Source: JBHENC01 sp051000345
Lineage (GTDB): Bacteria; Acidobacteriota; Blastocatellia; Pyrinomonadales; Pyrinomonadaceae
Length of the DNA stretch: 24,635 nucleotides
Assembly (NCBI GenBank): GCA_051000345.1
Contig: JBPCOJ010000031.1
Location: 1 to 24,635 of the forward strand
Direction: 5' to 3'
The position numbers and the translations under genes are program-made. Under the pieces are notes generated by a model that was not told the DNA's origin, made no database searches, and worked only from the letters and a program-made list of their open reading frames with translations. Below, piece after piece: positions 1 through 7,704 of this stretch (position 1 is its first letter; the number at the start of each line of letters is the position of its first letter).

Positions 1-171
1 TGCCCGTATGCGATTGCGGCCTGCAAGGAAATTGTGCCGCCGCTGGCGGAGATAAAGCCCAATCATTTTGCGGCCTGCATACGCATCAGCCCCGCCGAGC
101 CTGACATCGAAAAGGTTGCGCCGAATGATGCGCCCGGGCTGCGCGACGAACAGCGCGTGATCGCATCTTGA
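1..171 (+). CDS. Oligopeptide/dipeptide ABC transporter ATP-binding protein, C-terminal fragment
   Basis: Only the last 56 residues are in the window; the frame is open from base 1 to TGA at 169-171. The residues CPYAIAACKEIVPPL followed by a histidine and AACIRI match the cysteine-rich tail of DppD/OppD/DppF-type ATPases (pattern RCPYA...C...P.L....GH..AC), which follows the ABC ATPase core. In that family the protein powers uptake of peptides, or of nickel or other solutes, through an inner-membrane permease pair. The Walker motifs lie outside the window, so substrate and subfamily cannot be told. The next gene is 203 bases downstream with its own promoter candidate, so this is probably the end of a separate transcript. 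Confidence 0.8.
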   Translation, partial: CPYAIAACKEIVPPLAEIKPNHFAACIRISPAEPDIEKVAPNDAPGLRDEQRVIAS

Positions 172-231
172 AACATCCCGGTTATTAATCGTATACAGTA
201 AGTGACGGATAAAATGCTCGGCGGGCTAATC

Positions 232-265
232 GACAAGAGTTTCGCGCGAAGGCGATAATCTTGTC
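232..265. promoter_or_regulatory. Inverted repeat overlapping the candidate -35 box
   Basis: Seven-base arms GACAAGA (232-238) and TCTTGTC (259-265) are perfect inverted repeats 20 bases apart, with a small palindrome TTCGCGCGAA between them. The right arm overlaps the candidate -35 hexamer at 261-266. It could be an operator half-site pair or a weak hairpin after the ABC ATPase gene. No T-run follows, so a terminator is less likely. Confidence 0.3.
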
Positions 266-289
266 TGAAGGCGCGCTAATATTTATACT
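261..289 (+). promoter_or_regulatory. Candidate sigma-70-type promoter of the GGDEF operon
   Basis: TTGTCT (261-266) and TATACT (284-289) are separated by exactly 17 bases and match the consensus at 4/6 and 5/6. Transcription would start near 296 and leave a leader of about 80 bases carrying two hairpins. Assigned by eye only. Confidence 0.45.
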
Positions 290-298
290 GCAAGGCAA

Positions 299-360
299 GG
301 AGCCGGAAGCATATTTCGCGCCCGGTTCCGAACATTAAAGTGCGCGTGCGGTCGCACTTT
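299..360 (+). promoter_or_regulatory. Structured 5' leader: two stem-loops before the diguanylate cyclase gene
   Basis: Stem 1 pairs GGAGCCGG (299-306) with CCGGTTCC (322-329), eight pairs including one G-U. Stem 2 pairs AAAGTGCG (337-344) with CGCACTTT (353-360), eight perfect pairs around an eight-base loop, ending four bases before the ribosome binding site (AGGA, 365-368). Stem 2 could act as a terminator/attenuator or modulate initiation. It does not match the GEMM c-di-GMP riboswitch consensus as I know it. Confidence 0.4.
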
Positions 361-374
361 CTCAAGGAATAATA

Positions 375-2618
375 TTGATTCGCTCCCCTAACCGCATTTC
401 GGACGCGTTACACGTGACCTTGCAGATGAAGGATACTGCCGCCACCTCGAAGCGCGCCGTCGAAGCACAAGCGCCCAAAACAGCGCCGCCCGGTTTTGCC
501 GACGGACAAAACGCGCTTGCTGCCGCGACAGGCCTTGCGCTTTTGCTTGTCGAAGGCCACCAACCTCCCGCTCTCGCCGTTTCAAACAACAATTCCATTT
601 GCCGCGCCTTTCAATCCTCGCCGGAGCACGCGCATCTATGCGAACCGTTTTGCGGCGTCGCTTATGAACGAGCGCAGGAATCCGCCGCAGATACTCAATA
701 TAGTTGTCATGCCGGATTGCACTGCGTTGTCGTTCCCATTGAAATTAAAGGCCGAAAGCTGGCAGTTATCGGCGGGCGCGCCTTTCTGAAAAGCGCAGAC
801 TATCGCGCGCTCGGCGAACGCATACGCGCCGGTGATTTGCAGGACTTGCTCTCGGATGATTTATTCAAAAACGTCATCTTTGCCGCTCCCGAAGATTTGC
901 AGGCGCTCGACTCGCGCATCTCGAAACTCGCCGCCGATTACAATCGCGCTGCTTCAGTTGAAACAACGCCGCTGGTTGTTGCTGAAACAATCGAGCAGGC
1001 GATTGTTTCGAGCGAGAGCGATGTCGCGGGCGCTCCCGTTGCAGATACGCGCGAAGTCGATGCGCGCGAAAATTCTGCGCACGATCTTTCGCTGGCGGGC
1101 ATCTGCCGCGCCGCCGCGAAGGTTCTCGGCGAAAAGTATGATTTGAAATCCTTCGCCTTGTTTATCGGCGACAAAAGCGGGCTATCTCCGTCTCTTGTAG
1201 GCGGGCGGTTTCAGAAGCAATCATATTCTTTGGAGTTCAACGATGAAGACGCTTTGTTTGTCGAAGCGGCGAAGGAAGAGCGCTCGCTAATCGTTTACGA
1301 AAACACGCGCGGGCGGCTTTCGTTGCGCCCCGCAGATGGATTGGAAGCGCCGGACGAAGCGAAGACTGCTATTGAGCTTTTCCCTTTGATTGTTGGTCAT
1401 CGAGCGAAGGATGCTTTGCTTGTCGCCGATGCGAAGCTGACGAATGCGAAACGGCGCGCGCTGCTGGAATTCTGTCAATCGCTCGCATTGCCGCTTGAAA
1501 TCATGCGCTTGCGCGGCGAGCTGGAGAAACGAACGCGTGCTGCCGATAATTTGCGCCACTTCGCGGAGCGCATTAATGCGGACGTGCCTGACGAAAGCTA
1601 TTTGTCGATTCTCCAACATTCCGCCGAACTGCTGCGGGCAGAGCGCGGCTCGCTGCTGATGTTCGATGAAGCGTCCAACGAATTAGCGTTCAAGGCAGCC
1701 GTCGGTTTTCACACGGAAGCCGCGACGGAATCGCGCGTGCGGCTCGGCGATAGCGTCGCCGGTGCGGTACTTCAGACCGGGCTTCCGCTCGTCGTCAATG
1801 ATCTGCAAACAGCGGGTTACAATCCTGCTCCCGCCGAGCGTCGTTACAAAACCAACTCCTTTATCAGCTACCCGATCTCGATTGCCGGGCGCAAGGTCGG
1901 CGTACTGAACGTCACGGACAAAGCGGGCGGCGGCTCCTATGATGATGTCGATCTGAGCCTTCTCGAAATGATTGCGCCGCAGATGGCGCTCGCGCTCGAC
2001 CGCGCGGGTTGGCGTGAAAAGGCGACGCAGTTTCAGTTGATGGCGATTACAGACCCTTTGACGAATTTGCTCAATCGCCGCTATCTCGAAGAACGATTGA
2101 CGGAAGAATTGAAGCGCTCGAAGCGGCAGGGCTACGCGATGAGTTTTATGATGATAGACATCGACGACTTTAAGCCCTACAACGACCGCAACGGGCATCA
2201 AGCGGGCGACCTTGCGCTGGAGATGACGGCGCAGAGTTTGAAGTCTGCGCTTCGCGCGGCTGACGTTGCGTCGCGTTACGGCGGCGAAGAGTTTTCGATT
2301 TTGCTGCCGCAGACGAACCTCGCGGAAGCAAAGGTAATTGCCGAGCGTATTCGTCGGCGCGTCGAACGCACGCGCTTTCCGCACAGCAACGCGCAGCCGC
2401 ACGGAGCCGTCACTGTCAGCATCGGGCTGTGTGCCTACGAGCCGTCGCTCGACACGGCGGCAAGCATTATCGGCGCGGCGGATCGCGCGCTTTATCTCGC
2501 CAAAAGCCATGGCAAAAACCGCGTCGTGTCTCATTCACCGCAAGCCGTCAATTCGCGCGCGGGCAGTGGATTGAAGGACAAAGAATTAAGGGATAATACT
2601 GATGATGCCGCCACATGA
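375..2618 (+). CDS. PocR-GAF-GGDEF diguanylate cyclase
   Basis: Predicted cytoplasmic c-di-GMP synthase of 747 residues. Residues ~50-190 resemble the PocR ligand-sensing domain, with Cys76, Cys89, Cys93 and the CHAGL motif at 111-115. Residues ~240-375 look like a divergent GAF, and ~405-545 are a clear GAF domain. The GGDEF domain (~555-717) has DPLTNLLNRRY (560-570), the metal-binding region MIDIDDFK (593-600) and the active-site motif GGEEF (636-640). An intact inhibitory I-site RAAD (627-630) lies five residues before it, so the enzyme should be active and product-inhibited. The start is TTG with AGGA six bases upstream; an in-frame ATG at 426 is the alternative. The end overlaps the next gene by 17 bases. 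PocR domains sense small molecules such as diols in other proteins; the ligand here is unknown. Confidence 0.92.
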   Translation: MIRSPNRISDALHVTLQMKDTAATSKRAVEAQAPKTAPPGFADGQNALAAATGLALLLVEGHQPPALAVSNNNSICRAFQSSPEHAHLCEPFCGVAYERAQESAADTQYSCHAGLHCVVVPIEIKGRKLAVIGGRAFLKSADYRALGERIRAGDLQDLLSDDLFKNVIFAAPEDLQALDSRISKLAADYNRAASVETTPLVVAETIEQAIVSSESDVAGAPVADTREVDARENSAHDLSLAGICRAAAKVLGEKYDLKSFALFIGDKSGLSPSLVGGRFQKQSYSLEFNDEDALFVEAAKEERSLIVYENTRGRLSLRPADGLEAPDEAKTAIELFPLIVGHRAKDALLVADAKLTNAKRRALLEFCQSLALPLEIMRLRGELEKRTRAADNLRHFAERINADVPDESYLSILQHSAELLRAERGSLLMFDEASNELAFKAAVGFHTEAATESRVRLGDSVAGAVLQTGLPLVVNDLQTAGYNPAPAERRYKTNSFISYPISIAGRKVGVLNVTDKAGGGSYDDVDLSLLEMIAPQMALALDRAGWREKATQFQLMAITDPLTNLLNRRYLEERLTEELKRSKRQGYAMSFMMIDIDDFKPYNDRNGHQAGDLALEMTAQSLKSALRAADVASRYGGEEFSILLPQTNLAEAKVIAERIRRRVERTRFPHSNAQPHGAVTVSIGLCAYEPSLDTAASIIGAADRALYLAKSHGKNRVVSHSPQAVNSRAGSGLKDKELRDNTDDAAT

Positions 2619-4890
2619 ATCGACGCGCGTGCGGCGCATTATGAATCGCGTTGCGCCGGACGACTTCATCGGGCGCGCCGCGCAATTACAACAAATCGCC
2701 AGCCTCGCCGAACCCGGCGCGCGCGCGCGCGGTTTGTTTCTGCTTGCCGCTCCCACCGTCGGCGCCTCCGAACTATTACGTCAAAGCTACGACCAATTAT
2801 TTAATCGACACGCGAACATCGCGCCGTTCTACTTCGCCTTCTCCGCGCAGGACATTTCAGCCGCTGCTTCAGCGCAGCGCTTTCTGCAAGCTTTTCTTAC
2901 GCAGTGGATCGCCTTTCGCCGCTTTGATTCTTCGCTCGCCAATGCGTCGCTGACCGTCGCGGAGTGTGTGGAAATGGCTCCGCCCGCCGATGCCGTTTGG
3001 ATCGAGCGGCTCGCCGAAATCAGCGAACAATCGAGCGGCGACACGGATCAACTTGTTCATGCCTGCATAGGCGCGCTCGAACGTGCCGCGACACACACGG
3101 CATCAGTGCTCGTGCTGATCGACGATGCGCATTTAATTGAAAACTTAAACGGCGGCGCGGCCTTCGGCAGAGCATTAACGCAGACGCTTCTTCGCTCCGG
3201 CCTGCCTTTTGTGCTTTCCGGCCTGCGCCGCAAAATGCTCGATTTCATAGACGCTGCGCAAATCGCTACGGATCACACTGCGACAATGCACTTGCAGCGA
3301 CTAGATGAACCGGATGCACATCGTTTGATAGAGCGGCTCGCGCGCCGCAATGAAGTCTCGATCAACGATCAAACAAGGGATTTGATTGCGCAGCAGTTGT
3401 CCTGTAATCCCTTTTACATAGGCACGCTGATACAAGCGGCGCGCGAGCAAAAAGTTTCCTTGACGAGCTTTCTCAATTGCCAGCAGCTTTACGTCGATGA
3501 ATTGATGGGCGGACGCCTGCATCGCTATTTTTCGGGTTCGCTCGAATCAGCCGCGCCGCAAGCGTTGACGAGCCGCGCGCTCATACGCACGCTTTATGAA
3601 TCGTCGGGCAACAACGGCGGCGGGAGCGGCAGCCGTAAATCGGCGATTGAAGTGTGGCGCAAAAGGATCGGCCTCGAAGCAGATGCCTTGCAGTCGTTGC
3701 TCGGTAGATTGGACGCGCGCGAGTTAATCAACGTCGAAGCGGATTTAGTCGAAGTACCGAAGGATTCGCTTCCTTGGATGGACTATTTGCAGGCTCGTTA
3801 TCGTCTCGACGTTGCTACAGATGCGCGCGTGCTCGTCGTCGCCGAAACATTGCGCCGTTGTTTGAAGCGAGCGCCGGAAACAATGGCGCGGCATTACCGT
3901 AAAGAGTCGGCGATTGACTTGAAGGATGTGCTGTCGCGTTTCGATTGCCAGCGCGTGCCTGCCAGTCTCTTAAGCTACGAAAAATTCGCGCGTCTTTATC
4001 GCGGAGCCGAAGCCGCAGACATTAATAACGGCCTCGGCAGCGAAACGGATTTAGTGGGGTTGCCGCAGGCGGTTCATGTGGCGGGTTGCGCGGCCTTCGA
4101 TGTTCCGGCGGGCGCGCGCCTCGATGACGAGCGTTGTGGCGTCGCGCACTGCTTCGACGCGGGCGCATACACGGACGCAAGCGAAGTCGTGTGGCTGGCG
4201 GCGCATCTCGAATCCAAAACCGAAGCGGGGCGCGCGCTGACGCAGTTGATGTGTGATCGCTTGGAGAGTTTTGCGCAGGCATGTGGAATGGGGCGCGTGC
4301 GTTTGTGGCTAATCGCCCCCGAAGGTTTTACGGCAGAAGCTTGCGAGTTGCTCGATGAACGCGGGGCTTACGGTTCGAGCCTGCGGCAGATCGGGCTTTT
4401 ACAAACATTGCTCAAGCGCAGCGGCGACGCGACAAATAACGGCAAGGAAACAGCGCCGGATGAATTCGAGATGGTGATTCCGATGGGCGAGGATACGGAG
4501 TTGATTGCCGCGCACACTTTGGAGCATATCGCGCGCCGCATTAACTTTCCGCCCGAAGCGATTAATCAAATCAAGACGGCGCTCGTCGAAGCCTGCATCA
4601 ATGCGGCGGAGCATAGCCATAGCCCGGATCGAAAAATTTATCAGCAATTTCTCGTTGGAAGTGATAGATTAACCGTCACGGTTTCAAGCAGAGGGGTTGT
4701 CGTCGCGCCCGAGAGCGCAAACGAGCCGCCTGCGTCGCAGCAAAACACTCACATTGAAGACGTGGAAGAGCAGGCGAGCGAACGTCGCGGCTGGGGACTC
4801 AAACTCATACGAACTCTGATGGACGAGGTCGAGTTTGAGCGCGTGGACGACGGCTCGCGTTTGCGAATGACAAAATATCTGTTGGGGTAA
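2602..4890 (+). CDS. AAA-type ATPase fused to RsbW-like HATPase domain, both nucleotide sites degenerate
   Basis: A 762-residue protein. The N-terminus has the FIGR entry motif (22-25) of AAA_16/STAND-like ATPases and a good Walker B, VLVLIDDAH (169-177). The Walker A position reads AAPTVGASE (49-57), lacking the P-loop lysine. Residues ~300-600 are unrecognised; ~480-600 has a beta/alpha pattern loosely like a restriction-endonuclease fold. Residues ~621-762 are an anti-sigma-kinase type HATPase: N-box EACINAAEH (663-671) with Glu663 and Asn667, and G2 segment GWGLKLIRTLMDEV from 730. The G1 box reads SSRG (695-698), without the Asp that contacts adenine in SpoIIAB/RsbW. The STAS gene 16 bases downstream is its likely partner. 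It may bind and sequester STAS or a sigma factor rather than phosphorylate. AAGGGA precedes ATG 2602. No sigma factor gene is adjacent. Confidence 0.8.
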   Translation: MMPPHESTRVRRIMNRVAPDDFIGRAAQLQQIASLAEPGARARGLFLLAAPTVGASELLRQSYDQLFNRHANIAPFYFAFSAQDISAAASAQRFLQAFLTQWIAFRRFDSSLANASLTVAECVEMAPPADAVWIERLAEISEQSSGDTDQLVHACIGALERAATHTASVLVLIDDAHLIENLNGGAAFGRALTQTLLRSGLPFVLSGLRRKMLDFIDAAQIATDHTATMHLQRLDEPDAHRLIERLARRNEVSINDQTRDLIAQQLSCNPFYIGTLIQAAREQKVSLTSFLNCQQLYVDELMGGRLHRYFSGSLESAAPQALTSRALIRTLYESSGNNGGGSGSRKSAIEVWRKRIGLEADALQSLLGRLDARELINVEADLVEVPKDSLPWMDYLQARYRLDVATDARVLVVAETLRRCLKRAPETMARHYRKESAIDLKDVLSRFDCQRVPASLLSYEKFARLYRGAEAADINNGLGSETDLVGLPQAVHVAGCAAFDVPAGARLDDERCGVAHCFDAGAYTDASEVVWLAAHLESKTEAGRALTQLMCDRLESFAQACGMGRVRLWLIAPEGFTAEACELLDERGAYGSSLRQIGLLQTLLKRSGDATNNGKETAPDEFEMVIPMGEDTELIAAHTLEHIARRINFPPEAINQIKTALVEACINAAEHSHSPDRKIYQQFLVGSDRLTVTVSSRGVVVAPESANEPPASQQNTHIEDVEEQASERRGWGLKLIRTLMDEVEFERVDDGSRLRMTKYLLG

Positions 4891-4906
4891 GAGAGGGCTT
4901 ACTTTA

Positions 4907-5302
4907 ATGGCAGAACCGGCAAACGCCGTACCGGTGCGTTCGCGCAGCCAGGGTAATACGGCTGTAGTGTACGCCAGCGACTATCTAAACAAATTAAGCG
5001 GCGAACGAATCGAACGCGAATGCCTGCGGCAATTGGACGCAGGCATTCGCGTGCTCGTCATTAATTTTAGAGACACGGAACTCGTCAACAGCATCGGCAT
5101 CTCAATTCTGTTGGGCGTGATAGATGCCGCTAAAAGCACTCAGGCGCAACTCGTTTTTTCCGATGTCAACGACCACACGGTGCAGCTTTTTGAAATGCTG
5201 GGGCTGACACGCCACGTCGCTCTTGCGAAGGATGAAGTGGAAGCGCTGGCGGTCGTAGATTCGTTTTCAGCGATGGATCAAACAGGGGTTATCAACCATT
5301 GA
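4907..5302 (+). CDS. STAS-domain anti-sigma factor antagonist (SpoIIAA/RsbV-like)
   Basis: A 131-residue single STAS domain. The central strand-helix VINFRDTELVNSIGISILLG (51-70) corresponds to the SpoIIAA/RsbV phosphorylation loop. Ser62 sits at the phosphorylated serine, but the usual Asp before it is Asn61. In partner switching, unphosphorylated STAS protein binds the RsbW-type kinase and frees its sigma factor; phosphorylation by that kinase stops this, and a PP2C phosphatase resets it. The upstream gene supplies the RsbW-like domain (16-base gap), so the pair probably acts together. GAGAGG lies ten bases before the ATG. The assignment to STAS is secure; the phosphorylation cycle is inferred. 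Confidence 0.88.
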   Translation: MAEPANAVPVRSRSQGNTAVVYASDYLNKLSGERIERECLRQLDAGIRVLVINFRDTELVNSIGISILLGVIDAAKSTQAQLVFSDVNDHTVQLFEMLGLTRHVALAKDEVEALAVVDSFSAMDQTGVINH

Positions 5303-5318
5303 AGCGTAGGAGCATCTT

Positions 5319-6593
5319 ATGGATGCAATAGAAGACAGGCGCAAACTGCTGCACAATTTTGCAGCCCTTGCCGATTTGGGGCAAGAGATTGCTGAAACGA
5401 ATAATTTTCAGGATATGGTGCGCGCTTCCTTGCATTTGCTTTTGGGTGCGCTTGCCATACGTCGTGGCGCGCTCGCTGAATACCGCGAAGAAGATCGCAC
5501 GATGGAATTTGCATCTCAGCGCGGCATCAGCAGCGGCGCTTTGAGTGCCTTACACCTCACAGACGCAGAAGTAGAAGAACTACAGAGCCAAAGAATCTGC
5601 AAGGTCACGCCGACTAATCCGACGCTCACTCCAACACATTTCGTTTCACAGCATCGAAATCTTTTAGAGGCGGTCGGCATAGATGTGATTTTGCCGCTCG
5701 TCGTGCGCGGCAATCTGCTCGGCCTCATACTACTCGGCGGCAAAGCGAGCGATCAGCCTTTCACCGTTGAAGACGAGGAAATCGTTTGTTCGATGGCGCG
5801 GCACATCGGCGTCGGGCTGCACACGCATCGTTTAATCAAGGAAGTCGAACGCCGCGCGCTCGAAAATCTGAAGCTCTACGACGGGATGCGGGAAACCTAT
5901 AAAGACACGGTGCGCGCCTTCGCCGCCGCGATTGATTGCAAGGACAAGTATACGCAAGGGCATTCCGAACGCGTCGGCAAGTATAGCGAAATCATCGCGC
6001 GCGAACTCGATTGGAGCGAAGATCACATAGAGGGCATCAGCGTCGCGGGCTATCTGCATGATGTCGGCAAGCTCATCATCGACCGCGAGATTATCAATGC
6101 GCCCGGCGCAATAGACGCCAGACAATGGAAGGAACTAAATCGCCATCCGGTGATCGGCTACGAAATCCTCGCGCCGATTCATCATCCCTACGCGGACATT
6201 CCTTTAACGACGCGTCATCATCACGAACGCGTGGACGGGCGCGGTTACCCGGACGGATTAAAGGGCGACGAGATTCCCATCGGCGCTAAAATAGTCACGC
6301 TCGCCGATTCCTTCGACGCGATGACGACGGATCGCCCATACAGACAACGTCGCCCGCTCGATGACGTGCTCGAAGATTTACGCCGCAACACAAATAAGCA
6401 GTTCGACGCCGCCATCGTCGCCGCCTTCTGCCGCGCATTCCTCAAAGAAGCAAGTGGTGAAACAATTGATCGCCGCATCACAGACATTCTCGGCGAAGAT
6501 TATGTTCGACCACATCGCATCGCAATGCTTCTTACAAATCTGCTCGCCGAACTCGACGCGCCGGAACTTACCGCCGCCAAACGTATAACATAG
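5319..6593 (+). CDS. GAF-HD-GYP cyclic-di-GMP phosphodiesterase
   Basis: A 424-residue protein with an N-terminal GAF domain (~10-175), a short linking helix and a complete HD-GYP domain (~190-385). Metal and catalytic motifs are present: GHSERVG (214-220), HDVGK (247-251), NRHP (274-277), HHERVDGRGYP (301-311) and ADSFDAMT (329-336). The HD-GYP family hydrolyses c-di-GMP to pGpG or GMP, so this gene should oppose the GGDEF protein at the head of the operon. AGGAG at 5308-5312 is six bases before the ATG, and the gene starts 16 bases after the STAS stop codon. The TAG stop is followed by a strong palindrome that probably ends the operon. Confidence 0.92.
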   Translation: MDAIEDRRKLLHNFAALADLGQEIAETNNFQDMVRASLHLLLGALAIRRGALAEYREEDRTMEFASQRGISSGALSALHLTDAEVEELQSQRICKVTPTNPTLTPTHFVSQHRNLLEAVGIDVILPLVVRGNLLGLILLGGKASDQPFTVEDEEIVCSMARHIGVGLHTHRLIKEVERRALENLKLYDGMRETYKDTVRAFAAAIDCKDKYTQGHSERVGKYSEIIARELDWSEDHIEGISVAGYLHDVGKLIIDREIINAPGAIDARQWKELNRHPVIGYEILAPIHHPYADIPLTTRHHHERVDGRGYPDGLKGDEIPIGAKIVTLADSFDAMTTDRPYRQRRPLDDVLEDLRRNTNKQFDAAIVAAFCRAFLKEASGETIDRRITDILGEDYVRPHRIAMLLTNLLAELDAPELTAAKRIT

Positions 6594-6684
6594 GGTTTAG
6601 CGCGTTGCCGGGTATATCTCTGCAAAGCGATTGATGAAAGCAATGACGGTAAATTGGTTAGCGCCAGCGATGCTACCGAGCGCC

Positions 6685-6722
6685 AAGAAGCCCATTGATC
6701 CGATCGGATCAATGGGCTTCTT
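6685..6722. terminator. Perfect 38-bp palindrome between converging genes, probable bidirectional terminator
   Basis: The two 19-base halves are exact reverse complements: the left half starts AAGAAGCCCATTGATCC and the centre is CGATCG. It lies between the HD-GYP gene (+) and the FhaA-like gene (-) and could form a very stable hairpin from either strand, with TTCTT at each 3' end as a weak U-tract. The absence of an unpaired loop and the length are unusual for an intrinsic terminator; a cruciform or protein-binding role is possible. Confidence 0.55.
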
Positions 6723-6775
6723 GAACGTAGGGTGAAGTGTAATTCCTTCGACTACCAGCGCCGTGCAATTGCTAT

Positions 6776-7666
6776 CTATTCGGGTTGGATGCGAAGCGTG
6801 AAACTGCAAATTACGATTTTATCGTCTGGAGAAATCAAGGTGCGCCCGTCGCGTGTAATTTCGCGGTTATTGACGAGCGTCGGGTTCCTGCCTTTCGCCG
6901 TCAGGTAATAACGCGCTTGCTCGTCGCGCGCGAGCGTGGCGTGAACGCGGCTTACTTCAGGGTCGCCTTTGAGCGGCAGATCGACGGGAGCCGCGTTTGA
7001 GCCGCGCCCGATAGTGATTTCAGGTTTGCTGATCGGCAAGACGGATTCGCGCACGCCTTCGCGCCATATTTCGATGGCGTAAAGCTCTGCGGGACGAGCG
7101 CGCACAATTGTTTTCTCGCCTTCACCTTCAAATGATTCCCCTGCCGAATTGTCGTTCGGGTTCTCGTTTCCATCAATGGAAGCGGCGCGCGCGCCTGCCG
7201 AAGTTTTCGCGGCGGAGAGTTCAACGGGGCGCGCCGTGACCATCGTGTGGCCTGTCTCCGCTTCGTCCCAGACGGGCTGCACGCGGAATTCGCCTTTGTT
7301 GAGCGTGCCGTCAACGCGCAGTTCGACGGCAAAGGATTTCGCAGCCAACTGCGTCGAACTGCTTAATTCGCGCGCGCGTTCCGACAATACATGAAAGAGT
7401 CCCTGCTCAAGCCCGCGCCGCTTGTCGCCCTGCCAATCTTTATCGTCGTCGGCGCTTAAGTACACGATGTATTCGCGCGGAATATATGTGACGCCGCCGG
7501 GCGGTGTAAACATTTCGCGCTGCATTACCGCTTCGACTTCGCGCGCGACCTTCACCAGAAATTCTTCCCATACGCGGCGCGGGCGCGATTGCTCGTCCGC
7601 CGCCGCCAAAGGATCGACTCCGCCTTCGCCATCCACCCAGCGGCGTATGGATTCAAGTATGCCCAC
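6776..7666 (-). CDS. FhaA-like FHA-domain protein (distal copy)
   Basis: A 296-residue protein that ends the cell-wall signalling cluster. Residues ~30-135 resemble the FhaA N-terminal domain (DUF3662 type), and residues ~200-296 are an FHA phospho-threonine-binding domain with IGRGS (219-223), SRVH (239-242) and the asparagine pair in NPTLVNN (261-267). The linker (136-200) is acidic and carries two similar segments, TMVTARPVEL and TIVRARPAEL, that could be kinase targets. Mycobacterial FhaA binds phosphorylated envelope proteins and tunes peptidoglycan synthesis; a similar adaptor role is inferred. The start is GTG with AGAGGA eight bases upstream, 38 bases after the kinase gene. Confidence 0.85.
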   Translation of the reverse strand: MGILESIRRWVDGEGGVDPLAAADEQSRPRRVWEEFLVKVAREVEAVMQREMFTPPGGVTYIPREYIVYLSADDDKDWQGDKRRGLEQGLFHVLSERARELSSSTQLAAKSFAVELRVDGTLNKGEFRVQPVWDEAETGHTMVTARPVELSAAKTSAGARAASIDGNENPNDNSAGESFEGEGEKTIVRARPAELYAIEIWREGVRESVLPISKPEITIGRGSNAAPVDLPLKGDPEVSRVHATLARDEQARYYLTAKGRNPTLVNNREITRDGRTLISPDDKIVICSFTLRIQPE

Positions 7667-7704
7667 TCTTGTTTCCTCTTTCGTGCAAAATAAAAAATCA
7701 GCGC

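Noticed and set aside
296..374. A GEMM-type c-di-GMP riboswitch before the GGDEF gene
   Set aside because: The conserved GEMM core sequences are absent; only generic stem-loops are visible.
1683..2534. A 283-residue open frame on the minus strand
   Set aside because: It is antisense to the GAF-GGDEF coding region and shows no family; Arg-rich composition is typical of a shadow frame.
2717..2732. Short GC-alternating run
   Set aside because: It is inside a coding frame (Ala/Arg codons) and too short to be a meaningful repeat.
6597..6809. A 70-residue minus-strand frame spanning the palindrome
   Set aside because: It begins inside the FHA gene, runs through the 38-bp palindrome and has no ribosome site; more likely intergenic.
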